Origin: Actinacidiphila glaucinigra
Lineage (GTDB): Bacteria > Actinomycetota > Actinomycetes > Streptomycetales > Streptomycetaceae
Direction: 5' to 3'
DNA: 64,000 nt
Assembly (NCBI RefSeq): GCF_900188405.1
Contig: NZ_FZOF01000028.1
Location: forward strand, 1 to 64,000
Position numbers and translations under genes: made by a program. Positions 24,662 through 33,573 of this stretch are shown here, piece after piece. The notes beneath the pieces were generated by a model. That model did not search any database and was not told where the DNA came from. It worked only from the letters and a program-made list of their open reading frames with translations. The stretch's first letter is position 1; every line of letters begins with the position of its first letter.

Positions 24662-27426
24662 GCACCTCACTCGAACGGCGCACCGCCCCGACGGCGGCGG
24701 CCCTGTCCCCGCGCTTCATGCTGAGGCTGGCCGGTCTGCCGGTCGGGGCCGCGCAGCGGCTGCGCAGCGCGGACGCCCGCCGGTGGGCGGACCGCGTCCT
24801 GGACGAGGAGCACCGGCTCGCCGAGGCCGGCGCCGGGCTGAGCGACCCGCTGGCCGCGCTCGTGGCGGACAACGACGACGACGCGATGCGCCGCGAGGTG
24901 CTGCGGCTGCGCCGGGCCGTGTTCAACAACCGGCTCCCGCAGGACGTGCCGGGCGCTCTCGCGCTCGCCGCACGGCTGGACGGCCCGACCGGCGGGGAGC
25001 TGCTGGCCTGGCTCCGCGACCGGGAGGCGTGGGAGGGGGAGCGTGCCCGCGGCCGGACGGTGCTGGAGGGCGCGTTCGGCGAGGGGCGCGCGGCGCTGCG
25101 CGAACTCGCCGCCGGGGAGCAGTTGCGGACGGGTCTGCTGCTGGCCTCGCCGACCCTGGACGGACAGCTCGACGCCTACGTCCGGGGCGACGCGGCCGCG
25201 TCCGGCAAGCGGGGCCGGAAGATCGAGCGGTCGCTGCTCGCGTACCTGTACCGCACCGCCTGCAAGACCAGTCCGTTCAGCACCTTCACCGGTGTCGCGG
25301 TCGGGGAGTTCCGGGCGGACGGCGAACCCGGCGGAAGCGTCCGCGTCGCCGAGCGGTGGACCGGCCACGCCCGGCTGAACGTGGTGGTGCTGCGGCGGCT
25401 CGCCGACGCCGTCGCCGCCGACCCCGGACGCCGCGGCGACCTGCTGGTCTCCCTGGCCTCGGGCTGGGAACTGGACGACGAGCGGGTGCGCTTCGTACGG
25501 CGCTCGGTGACCGCGGGCGACGACTCCGCCGCCGTCAGCTTCGACGCGGCACGCGACCGGCTGTTCTTCCTGCGCCGCAGCGGCGCGCTGGAGGGGCTGC
25601 TCGGCCTGCTGCGCGAGCGGCCGCGGCTGCGCCACCGGGACCTGGCCGCCTGGCTGCGCCGTGAACGCGGCGCGACCGCCGAGGAGGCCGAGCGCTATCT
25701 GTCGGCGCTGCTGCAGCTGGGCATGGTGCAGCTCAACTCCCTCCATCCGGACGTGCACAGCCGCGACCCGCTGCGGGACTTCCAGGAAGCGCTGCGCGAG
25801 GTCGGCCGGCCGTGGGCCACCGCGCTCGCCGAGCGGCTGGAGGGGACCGCGGCCGGTGTCGCCGCTTACGCGGGCGCGCCGTTGGACCGGCGGCGTGAGC
25901 TGCTGAGCGGGCTGCGCCGTGAACTGCCCGCCGCCGTGGAGTCGCTGGGCGTCTCCGGGACCACGCTGCCGCAGACCCTGCTGTACGAGGACGCGCGGGC
26001 GGCCGACGGTCCGGTCACCGCCGACCTGCGCCGGTGGACGGAGCTGGCCGAGGGACCGCTGCGCTCGCTCGCCCGTGTACTGCCGGCCTTCGACGTCTCC
26101 CTGGCGCAGCGGCTGACCTTCAAGGGCTTCTTCCTCGCCCGGTACGGCCGGGGCGGCCGCTGCGACGACCTGCTGAGGCTCGTCCACGACTTCCACGAGG
26201 ACCTGTTCGAGCAGTATCTGCTCTTCACGTCCCAGCGCCCCCCGCACGAGCGCCGGGAGGGCCACCAGCCGGAGGAGAACTGGCTGGGCCTGCCCCAGAT
26301 CACCGCGCTGGACCGGGCCCGCGCCGCCTTCGTCGCGGGCATGCGGGAGGCGTGGCGGAGGCGGGAGGCGGACCGGGAGGCCGAGGAGCTGTGGATCGAC
26401 GACGAACTCGTGGACGCGGTCGCCGGTGAACTCGCCCCGTTGCCCCAGGGGTTCGCTCCGCAGAGCCACTTCGTGCAGCTCGCCGACCGGGCCGAGGACC
26501 CCCTGGTCGTCCTCAACGGTTCCTACGGCGGACTGTGCTTCCCGTTCACCCGTTTCACCCACTGCTTCGACACCGCCGCGGACTCCCCCGGCCTGTCGGA
26601 GCGCCTGCTCACCACGCTGCGCGCCGCGCAGCCGAAGGGCGCGGTGTTCGCCGAGATCACCGCGGGTTCGGCGACCACCAACCTCAACCTGCATGGCCGC
26701 CTGACGGACCACCAGATCCTGTGCCCCGGGGAGACCGGCTCCGCGCCGCCGGAGGCCCGTATCCACCTCGACGACCTCTTCGTGGAGCACGACGCGGACG
26801 AGGACCGGCTGGTCGTGCGCTCGCGCCGGCTCGGCAAGGAGGTGATCCCGCTCTACCTGGGCTACCTGGTGCCGATGGTGCTGCCCGAGATCCCCCGCAC
26901 CCTGCTGCTGCTCTCCCCCACCTCCAAGACGGCCCTCGACGTGTGGACGGGCGTGCCCGAGGCGCCCGCCGTGGATGGCGTGACGACCCGGCCGCGGGTC
27001 CGGCACGGCTCCGTGGTGCTCGGCCGGCGGCGCTGGACCGCCGACGCGACGGCGCTGCCGCGGCGCGCCGCCGGGGAGGACGACGCCGACTGGTTCCTGC
27101 GCTGGCAGCGATGGCGGCGCCGGCACGGCGTCCCCGCCCGGGCCTTCGCGACGGTGCTGCCCGGCGCCGGGGCGCCCGCGGGCTGGGCGGGCGGCTCCAA
27201 GCCGCACTACGTCGACTTCGACGGCCCGTTGTCGCTGCAGGCGCTGGAGGGCCTGGTGAAGGACCCCGCGGGACGTGTCGTGCTGGAGGAGATGCTGCCG
27301 GCCGAGGACGAACTGCACGTCGCCTCGGACCGCGGCCGGCACGTCGCGGAGCTCGCGGTGGAGCTCTTCCCCACCGGCCCGGAACACCCCGTACCCGACG
27401 AGGAAGGACATGGTGAGCGGGCATGA
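24658..27426 (+). CDS. LanB-type dehydratase, glutamylation subunit
   Basis: 922 residues. Family members transfer glutamate from Glu-tRNA to Ser/Thr hydroxyls of the precursor, the first step towards dehydroalanine and dehydrobutyrine. Typical motifs are YRTACKTSPFSTFTGVAVGE, NGSYGGLCFPFTRF, SATTNLNLHGRLTDHQ and YLGYLVPMVLPEIPRTLLLL. It corresponds to the N-terminal domain of full-length lantibiotic dehydratases, here a separate protein as in thiopeptide and goadsporin systems. It overlaps both neighbours by four bases. Confidence 0.9.
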   Translation: MSTSLERRTAPTAAALSPRFMLRLAGLPVGAAQRLRSADARRWADRVLDEEHRLAEAGAGLSDPLAALVADNDDDAMRREVLRLRRAVFNNRLPQDVPGALALAARLDGPTGGELLAWLRDREAWEGERARGRTVLEGAFGEGRAALRELAAGEQLRTGLLLASPTLDGQLDAYVRGDAAASGKRGRKIERSLLAYLYRTACKTSPFSTFTGVAVGEFRADGEPGGSVRVAERWTGHARLNVVVLRRLADAVAADPGRRGDLLVSLASGWELDDERVRFVRRSVTAGDDSAAVSFDAARDRLFFLRRSGALEGLLGLLRERPRLRHRDLAAWLRRERGATAEEAERYLSALLQLGMVQLNSLHPDVHSRDPLRDFQEALREVGRPWATALAERLEGTAAGVAAYAGAPLDRRRELLSGLRRELPAAVESLGVSGTTLPQTLLYEDARAADGPVTADLRRWTELAEGPLRSLARVLPAFDVSLAQRLTFKGFFLARYGRGGRCDDLLRLVHDFHEDLFEQYLLFTSQRPPHERREGHQPEENWLGLPQITALDRARAAFVAGMREAWRRREADREAEELWIDDELVDAVAGELAPLPQGFAPQSHFVQLADRAEDPLVVLNGSYGGLCFPFTRFTHCFDTAADSPGLSERLLTTLRAAQPKGAVFAEITAGSATTNLNLHGRLTDHQILCPGETGSAPPEARIHLDDLFVEHDADEDRLVVRSRRLGKEVIPLYLGYLVPMVLPEIPRTLLLLSPTSKTALDVWTGVPEAPAVDGVTTRPRVRHGSVVLGRRRWTADATALPRRAAGEDDADWFLRWQRWRRRHGVPARAFATVLPGAGAPAGWAGGSKPHYVDFDGPLSLQALEGLVKDPAGRVVLEEMLPAEDELHVASDRGRHVAELAVELFPTGPEHPVPDEEGHGERA

Positions 27427-28517
27427 CCTCACCCGCCCTGACCGGCCCCGCAGCGCCCGGCGGCCCCGGCGCGCCCGGCGACTGGCAGTCCCTGCACGTC
27501 TTCTACGCGGCGAGCCCGCGGCCGCTGCTCCTGGACTGCGTCAGGCCGCTGGTGGACGAACTGACCCGGGACGGGCTGCTCTCGGGGTACTTCTTCATCA
27601 ACTACTGGCTGCAGGGCCCGCACGTACGGCTGCGCCTGAAGCCCTCCTCCGCGGCGGCGAACGGCGAGGTGCGCGACCGCGCGCTGGCCGCGGTGCAGCG
27701 CTTCCTCACCACGCGCCCGGCGCTGTACGAGGTGAAGGCCGGTTTCCTCGCCGACCTCTACAACACGCTGTTCGAGCTGGAGTACCCGCAGGAGCAGCGC
27801 GAGAAGCTGCTCGGTCCGGACGGCCGGATGCTGCTGCGGGACAACAACTCGGTGAGCCTGGAGCCGTACGAGCCGGAGTACGGCAAGTACGGCGGCCCGG
27901 CGGGCGTCGCCCTGGCGGAGTGGCACTTCCAGCGCTCCAGCGACCTGGTCGTCGAGGCACTGCGCACCATGAACCTGCACGTCCGCACGGTGCTGCTGGG
28001 GACGGCCGCGCAGCTGATGATGGTGATGTCGGCGTCCTTCCTGGACGACGACGAGGAACTGGCGCACTTCCTGGAGCGCTACCACGCCTTCTGGGACGGC
28101 GCCTTCTCCGGGACCGACTTCACGGCCCGCAAGGGCTACGACCGCGCCTACGAGGACATGGGCGCGGAGCTCGGCCGCCGCTTCACCGCCGTCAGGGCGG
28201 CGATCGCGCGCGGAGCGGAGGAGGAACTGCCGGCGTTCCTGCGGGGCTGGGCGCTGCACTGCCGAGAGCTGGCGGGGCGGGTGCGTCGGCTGGCGGCCGA
28301 CGGCGAGCTGGTGTTCCGGCGCTGGAGCGGGGGCGAGGAGTTCGGCATCGCCGACGAGCGGCACGCACTGGCGATGCTGATGTCCCCGTACATGCACATG
28401 ACCAACAACCGGCTCTCGGTGACCATCCGGGACGAGGCCTTCCTCGCCTATGTGCTCGCCCGCACCCTGCGCGGGGACGCGGACGCGGCCGGGGCGGCGC
28501 CGGGAGGGACCGGATGA
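27423..28517 (+). CDS. Thiopeptide-type biosynthesis protein (SpaB_C-like), glutamate-elimination subunit
   Basis: 364 residues with the characteristic opening WQSLHVFYAASPRPLLLDCV...YFFINYWLQGPHVRLRLK of the SpaB_C/thiopep_ocin family. Members either eliminate glutamate to give dehydroamino acids (TbtC, GodG) or, in thiopeptides, catalyse the [4+2] pyridine-forming cyclisation (TbtD). Only one such gene exists here and it directly follows the glutamylation subunit, so elimination is the more likely role. A dual or cyclase role cannot be excluded from sequence reading alone. Overlaps both neighbours by four bases. Confidence 0.85.
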   Translation: MTSPALTGPAAPGGPGAPGDWQSLHVFYAASPRPLLLDCVRPLVDELTRDGLLSGYFFINYWLQGPHVRLRLKPSSAAANGEVRDRALAAVQRFLTTRPALYEVKAGFLADLYNTLFELEYPQEQREKLLGPDGRMLLRDNNSVSLEPYEPEYGKYGGPAGVALAEWHFQRSSDLVVEALRTMNLHVRTVLLGTAAQLMMVMSASFLDDDEELAHFLERYHAFWDGAFSGTDFTARKGYDRAYEDMGAELGRRFTAVRAAIARGAEEELPAFLRGWALHCRELAGRVRRLAADGELVFRRWSGGEEFGIADERHALAMLMSPYMHMTNNRLSVTIRDEAFLAYVLARTLRGDADAAGAAPGGTG

Positions 28518-30802
28518 GAGCACCCGGCATGCCGGAGTCGCGGCCGAGGCGGCGGCCCGACCTGCTCGTCGGCCCCGCGGTGCTGCGCGGGGCCGCGGAG
28601 CTGCACCCGGTCAAGGACCCGGTAAACGGGCGCCGCTTCGAGCTGCGGGCCAAGGAGTTCTTCGTCCTGGACCACCTGGACGGAGAGCGGACGCTGGCCG
28701 AGGTCGGCGACGCGTACGCCGGACGCTTCGGCGCGCGTCTCGGCGAGGCCCAGTGGCGGCAGCTGCTCGGACTGCTGTACGGGCGCGGTCTGCTGGCCGG
28801 CGCGGAGGGCGCCGCGCAGGCGGGGTCGCCCGGCGCGTCCGGACCGCGACCGAAGGGCGCCCTGTCCGGCCGTTCCACGGTGCTGAGCGGGCACGTGCGC
28901 ATGGTGTCCGACGCCGGTGCGCTCATCGAGCACCTGCACCGGCGCACCGCCTTCGCCCGCACACCGTTCTTCCTGGGCACGGTGCTGCTGCTGGTGTGCG
29001 CGATGATGATCCATTTGGCCGCCGAGTTCGGCACACTGGTCGACGACATGAACCAACTCGCCCACCAACCAGTGCTGTTGATGGCCGCGGGCGTCGGACT
29101 CTGGGTCAGCATGGCCCTGCACGAGCTGGCGCACGGCCTGGTGGGCCGCGCCTTCGGCGGCACCGTCACGGAGATCGGGCTGCGCTGGCGGCTGCCGGTG
29201 ACGTACATGTACTGCCTGGTGCAGGACGTGCCGTTCTTCGCCCGGCGCCGCCACCAGATGGCGACCGCCGCGGCCGGTCCGGCCATGAACCTCGCCCTCC
29301 TCCTGCCGCTCTGGCCGCTGTGGGCATGGGCACCGGCCGGGGCGCCGCACTCGGCGCTGGGCGGTGCGCTGCTGGTGGGCCTGGTCTTCGCGCTCGCCAA
29401 CCTCGCGCCGCTGCCACCGCTGGACGGCTACAAGCTGCTCGGGTACGGCCTGGGCGTGGAGCGGCTCGCCGCCGGCAGCCGCGGCTACCTGGCCGCGGCC
29501 GTCGCGGGCCGTTTCGGCCGCGGCCCGGGCACCGGCGGCTACCCGCCGCGGGCGCGTGCCGTCTACCGCGCGTACGGCCTGGCGGCCGGCGCCCTGACGA
29601 CGGGGGCCGCCGCGCTGCTCCTGCTCTGGGCCACCAGGACGCTGGCCGAGCGCTACGGCACCGCGGGCGGCTGGGCCCCGGTGCTCCTCCTCCTGGCCGC
29701 CGTGGTGCTGTGGCGGCTGGGCCTGGCCGCGCGCGCCAGGCGACTCCAGCACACACCGCCGGACGGGGACGAGGGCACGCGGGACTCCGCGCACCCACCC
29801 CGTACCGCGCCCGCCGTGACCGCGCGCCCGCCGCGCGGGACGGCCGGCGACGACCATCACCCAGCAAGGGAACCAAGGGAACAAGTGATGACGCCAGTGG
29901 AACAGGCCGCCGAGGCCGTGGTGATCGACGACGTGCGCAAGAGCTACGGCGACCTGAAGGCCGTGGACGGGGTGTCGCTCACCGTGCGCCGCGGCGAGTT
30001 CTTCGGCATCCTCGGGCCGAACGGCGCCGGGAAGACCACGCTCATCGAGATGGTCGAGGGGCTGCGGCGTGCCGACGGCGGGAGCGTGTCCGTGCTCGGT
30101 TCGTCCCCGTGGCCGCGCAACACCGAACTGCTGCGGCGGCTAGGCGTCCAGACCCAGGCCTCGGCGTTCTTCACCCGGCTCTCCGCGCTGGAGCACCTGC
30201 GGACCGTCGCCACGCTGTACGGCCTCGGCCCGGAGGCCGCCGACCGCGCGCTGCGGGAGGTGGGGCTGGGCGAGCAGGGCGGCACACGCGTCGACGACCT
30301 GTCCGGCGGACAGCGCCAGCGTCTGGCGATCGCCACCGCGCTCGTCCACGAGCCCGAGCTGATCATGCTGGACGAGCCCACGGCCGCCCTCGACCCGGAG
30401 GCCAGGCGCTCGCTGTGGAGCCTGCTGCGGGGCCTGAAGAGCCAGGGGCGCACCATCGTCCACACCACGCACCACCTCGACGAGGCCGAGGCCCTCTGCG
30501 ACCGGGTGGCGATCATGTCCCACGGCAGGGTGATCGCCCTGGACACGCCCGCCAACCTGGTGCGTTCCCTCAAGGCGCCGACCCGCGTGCTGGTGCCCGC
30601 CGACCGCATCACCGTCGAACGCGCCCTGGCCATCGACGGCGTGGACCGCGCGGAGGTGGACAACGGCGAGGTCGTCATGGAGACCCGGGTGGCCGGCCAG
30701 GTGATCGTCGCCGTGAACGAGATCGCCGGGCCCGACGCGGTGCAGACCCGCACCGCGACCCTGGAGGACGCCTACCTCGCCCTGACCGGATCGGAGCACT
30801 GA
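28514..30802 (+). CDS. PqqD-like / M50 metalloprotease continuous with ABC transporter ATPase
   Basis: One open frame of 762 residues with no stop between two recognisable proteins. Residues 1-100 resemble a PqqD-like domain (ELRAKEFFVLDHLDGERTLA). Residues 150-400 form an M50 intramembrane protease with HELAHGLVG, a second-site motif LANLAPLPPLDGYK, and about six hydrophobic segments. After a Pro/His-rich linker, from about residue 459 (GTG-ATG at 29885-29890, weak AAGGGAAC upstream), comes a complete ABC ATPase: Walker A GPNGAGKTTL, signature LSGGQRQRLA, Walker B LIMLDEPTAALD. Either a true fusion or an internal start separates them. M50 may cleave the leader or act on the membrane side; the ATPase drives export with the next gene. 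Confidence 0.88.
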   Translation: MRAPGMPESRPRRRPDLLVGPAVLRGAAELHPVKDPVNGRRFELRAKEFFVLDHLDGERTLAEVGDAYAGRFGARLGEAQWRQLLGLLYGRGLLAGAEGAAQAGSPGASGPRPKGALSGRSTVLSGHVRMVSDAGALIEHLHRRTAFARTPFFLGTVLLLVCAMMIHLAAEFGTLVDDMNQLAHQPVLLMAAGVGLWVSMALHELAHGLVGRAFGGTVTEIGLRWRLPVTYMYCLVQDVPFFARRRHQMATAAAGPAMNLALLLPLWPLWAWAPAGAPHSALGGALLVGLVFALANLAPLPPLDGYKLLGYGLGVERLAAGSRGYLAAAVAGRFGRGPGTGGYPPRARAVYRAYGLAAGALTTGAAALLLLWATRTLAERYGTAGGWAPVLLLLAAVVLWRLGLAARARRLQHTPPDGDEGTRDSAHPPRTAPAVTARPPRGTAGDDHHPAREPREQVMTPVEQAAEAVVIDDVRKSYGDLKAVDGVSLTVRRGEFFGILGPNGAGKTTLIEMVEGLRRADGGSVSVLGSSPWPRNTELLRRLGVQTQASAFFTRLSALEHLRTVATLYGLGPEAADRALREVGLGEQGGTRVDDLSGGQRQRLAIATALVHEPELIMLDEPTAALDPEARRSLWSLLRGLKSQGRTIVHTTHHLDEAEALCDRVAIMSHGRVIALDTPANLVRSLKAPTRVLVPADRITVERALAIDGVDRAEVDNGEVVMETRVAGQVIVAVNEIAGPDAVQTRTATLEDAYLALTGSEH

Positions 30803-30804
30803 CC

Positions 30805-31566
30805 GTGAGCGCGTACACCGCACTGACCCGGGCCAACTACCGTGCCGCGGTCCGGGACAAGACCACCGTCTTCTTCACCTTCGCCTTCCCCCTGCTCTTC
30901 CTGATCGTCTTCGGCCTGATCTTCCAGGGCCAGACCGTCAAGGACGACGGCCCCCCGTACATCAACTACATCGCCCCCGGCGTGCTGTCGTGGGGTGTCG
31001 GCAACGCGGCCATGTTCGGTGTGGCCTTCACCCTGATGCACTGGCGCCGCGACGACATCCTGCGGCTCATCTGGCGCACACCCGCCTCGCTGACGTCCGT
31101 GCTGGCCTCCCGCTACGCCATCGCCGTGGGCGTGGGGCTGGCGCAGGCGGCGCTGTTCATCGGCGTGGCGCTGCTGCCGGGCTTCGGGCTGCGGCTGGCC
31201 TCCGGCTGGCCGCTGGTGCTCCCGGTGCTGGTGCTCGGCATCACCACGTTCATGGCGCTGGGCCTGGTGGTGGGCAGCCTCGCGGACACGCCCGAGGCGG
31301 TCGCCGCCATCGCCAACTGCATCATGGTGCCGATGGCGTTCCTGTCCGGGTCGTTCTTCCCGGCCGACCTGATGCCGCCCTGGGTGCGCGACCTGTCCCT
31401 GGCGCTGCCGCTGCGCTACTTCAACGACGGCGTCCTCGGCACGCTCTCCGAGACCCACCACGGCAGCGCGGCCGACTACGCCCTGTCCTGCGCCGGACTC
31501 ATCGGCTTCGCGGCGCTGTTCGCGCTGGTCGCAGCCAAGACCTTCCGTTGGAGCAACCGCGGATGA
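30805..31566 (+). CDS. ABC-2 type permease of the RiPP exporter
   Basis: 253 residues, GTG start at 30805, two bases after the previous stop. Six membrane segments are expected for the family; visible ones include TTVFFTFAFPLLFLIVFGLI, VGLAQAALFIGVALLPGF, LVLPVLVLGITTFMALGLVV and LSCAGLIGFAALFALVA. The conserved ABC-2 end motif PLRYFNDGVLG is present. It pairs with the ATPase domain immediately upstream and probably exports the finished peptide and confers self-protection. Overlaps the second YcaO gene by four bases. Confidence 0.9.
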   Translation: MSAYTALTRANYRAAVRDKTTVFFTFAFPLLFLIVFGLIFQGQTVKDDGPPYINYIAPGVLSWGVGNAAMFGVAFTLMHWRRDDILRLIWRTPASLTSVLASRYAIAVGVGLAQAALFIGVALLPGFGLRLASGWPLVLPVLVLGITTFMALGLVVGSLADTPEAVAAIANCIMVPMAFLSGSFFPADLMPPWVRDLSLALPLRYFNDGVLGTLSETHHGSAADYALSCAGLIGFAALFALVAAKTFRWSNRG

Positions 31567-33485
31567 CCGCCGACCTCGCCCCCACGACGGCGCCGCCCGC
31601 GGCGCTGATGGACACCGCGGCCCGCGCGTTGGGCGTGGCCCTCGCCGAACGCCACCCCGCGGCGCCGCCGCTCGTGGTGCCGCTCGGCACCGCCGACACC
31701 CTCGTCCCCGGGCGCGATCCGCACCGCGCCGAGCGCCCGGCCGCCACGATCCACCTCACCTGGGACGCCGTGCTGATCGGCCCCTGGCGCGGCACCGACC
31801 CCGCGGAGCGGGCGTGCGGCCAGTGCCTGGCCATGCGCTGGCAACGGCTGCGCACCCGCTCGGAGCGCGAGGCGTGGGAGACCGGCACGGCGACACGGGC
31901 GGCGGGCGAGTGGCCCGCCCTTCCCGGCTACGTCGTCGACGCCGTCTCGTCCCTGTACGAGCGCGCCCTGACCGCCGGCCCCTCCGGGCCGCTGCCCCGC
32001 GTCACCCGGCTGGACCTCGCGACCCTCCAGGTCACCTCGGTGCCCCTGCTGGGCGAGCCGCTGTGCCCGCACTGCGTCCCCGAGGACGGGACCCCGGCGG
32101 TGCCTCCGAGGACGGCCCCGATGCCCCGGCCCAAGCCGTCCCCGGAGGCGTACCGGCTGCGTTCCCCACGCTCGTACGCGCTGCCCGCCGACGCGCTGGC
32201 CAACCCTGTGTGCGGGGTCCTCGGCGCCACCACCTGGACGGACGTGAAGTCGCCGACGACCGCGCCGGTCGCCGGGAGCGTCTTCATGCGCGGCTACGCG
32301 GGCCTGACCGACGTCACGTGGAGCGGCCAGGCCAACTCCTTCCGGGCCAGCCGCGACCTGGCCTTCCTGGAGGGCCTCGAGCGCTACGCCGGCACCCACC
32401 GGCGACGCCGCGGGCCGCTCCTGACGGAGTCCTACGACGTGCTCGGCGACCGTGCGCTCGACCCGCGCGAGTGCGGCCTGTACGCGCCGCAGACGTACCG
32501 CGACGACCCGATGCTGAGCCCGTTCGCGCCCGACCGCCCCATCCCGTGGGTGCCGGGCTGGTCTCTGCGCGACGAACGGCCGGTCCTCGTCCCGGCCCGG
32601 CTCGTCCACTACAGCGCGGGCCTCGCGGCGGACGACTTCGTCTTCGAGTGCTCCAACGGCTGCGCCATCGGCAGCTGCTGGGAGGAGGCGGTCCTGTTCG
32701 GGCTGCTGGAGCTGATCGAGCGCGACTCCTTCCTGCTCGGCTGGTACGGCAACGCAGCGCTCACGGAGATCGACCTCGGCTCCTGCACCCGCGGGACCAT
32801 CCACGCCATGGTCGACCGGGCCGCCCTGCAGGGCTACGACGTGCACGTCTTCGACAACCGGGTGGACCTGCCGGTACCGGTCGCCACCGGGCTCGCGGTG
32901 CGCCGCGACGGCGGCCCCGGCACCCTGGCCTTCGCCGCGGGGGCCGCCTTCGATCCGGAGACCGCCGTGGAGTCGGCGGTCTCCGAGATCCTCACCTACA
33001 TCCCCCACCTGCCGGGGCAGGTGCGCGAACGACCCGAGGAACTGGAGGCCATGGCACGGGACTTCGGGCTCGTGCGGCGGCTTCCCGACCACGCCGCGCT
33101 CTTCGGGCTGCCCGAGATGGCGGAGCACGCCGCCTCGTACCTGCGGCCGGCCGCCGTACGTCCGCCCGGCGAGCTGTACGCGGACTGGGAACGGCGGCTG
33201 CCGCGCACCGGGGACCTCCTCGACGACGTCCGGCTCTGCCGGGACGTCCTCACCGGGGCGGGCTTCGACGTGATCGCCGTCGACCAGACGACGCCCGAGC
33301 AGGAGCGCTTGGGTCTGCGCACGGTGTGCACCCTGGTCCCCGGCCTGCTGCCGATCGACTTCGGCTGGACGCGTCAGCGCGCCCTGCACATGCTCCGCCT
33401 GCGCACGGCGTTCCGCCGGGCCGGGCTGCGGGGCACGGATCTCGGGGAGGACGAACTGCGGCGCGTGCCGCACCCGTTCCCCTGA
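31563..33485 (+). CDS. YcaO cyclodehydratase 2 (TOMM SagD-type)
   Basis: 640 residues, almost the same length and domain layout as the first YcaO. A zinc tetrad (CGQCLAMRW, CPHCVPEDG) precedes the YcaO domain, with ATP motif NGCAIGSCWEEAVLFGLLEL then IERDSF, and the PxPxP end PHPFP. Both catalytic hallmarks are retained, so it should be active. With two full-length YcaO proteins but one leader-binding partner, the pair may split the work by residue type (Cys versus Ser/Thr) or by position. Last gene of the operon, ending at the bidirectional hairpin. Confidence 0.93.
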   Translation: MTADLAPTTAPPAALMDTAARALGVALAERHPAAPPLVVPLGTADTLVPGRDPHRAERPAATIHLTWDAVLIGPWRGTDPAERACGQCLAMRWQRLRTRSEREAWETGTATRAAGEWPALPGYVVDAVSSLYERALTAGPSGPLPRVTRLDLATLQVTSVPLLGEPLCPHCVPEDGTPAVPPRTAPMPRPKPSPEAYRLRSPRSYALPADALANPVCGVLGATTWTDVKSPTTAPVAGSVFMRGYAGLTDVTWSGQANSFRASRDLAFLEGLERYAGTHRRRRGPLLTESYDVLGDRALDPRECGLYAPQTYRDDPMLSPFAPDRPIPWVPGWSLRDERPVLVPARLVHYSAGLAADDFVFECSNGCAIGSCWEEAVLFGLLELIERDSFLLGWYGNAALTEIDLGSCTRGTIHAMVDRAALQGYDVHVFDNRVDLPVPVATGLAVRRDGGPGTLAFAAGAAFDPETAVESAVSEILTYIPHLPGQVRERPEELEAMARDFGLVRRLPDHAALFGLPEMAEHAASYLRPAAVRPPGELYADWERRLPRTGDLLDDVRLCRDVLTGAGFDVIAVDQTTPEQERLGLRTVCTLVPGLLPIDFGWTRQRALHMLRLRTAFRRAGLRGTDLGEDELRRVPHPFP

Positions 33486-33516
33486 GCCTGCCCCGCCCGC
33501 AGGGAGCACGGCAAAG

Positions 33517-33552
33517 CCCTCCGCGCGGCGGTACGAACCGCGGCGCGGAGGG
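33517..33552. terminator. Bidirectional terminator between RiPP operon and precursor gene
   Basis: Arms CCCTCCGCGC (33517-33526) and GCGCGGAGGG (33543-33552), with an inner GCGGT/ACCGC stem after one G-G mismatch and an ACGA loop. It lies between the convergent YcaO 2 and precursor genes. Confidence 0.75.
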
Positions 33553-33573
33553 CGATGACCCGGATCCGGAGGA

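Noticed and set aside
20867..24670. 1267-residue minus-strand ORF antisense to the RiPP operon
   Set aside because: Long antisense frames are expected in very G+C-rich DNA; composition is Arg/Gly/His-rich, with no domain and no ribosome site.
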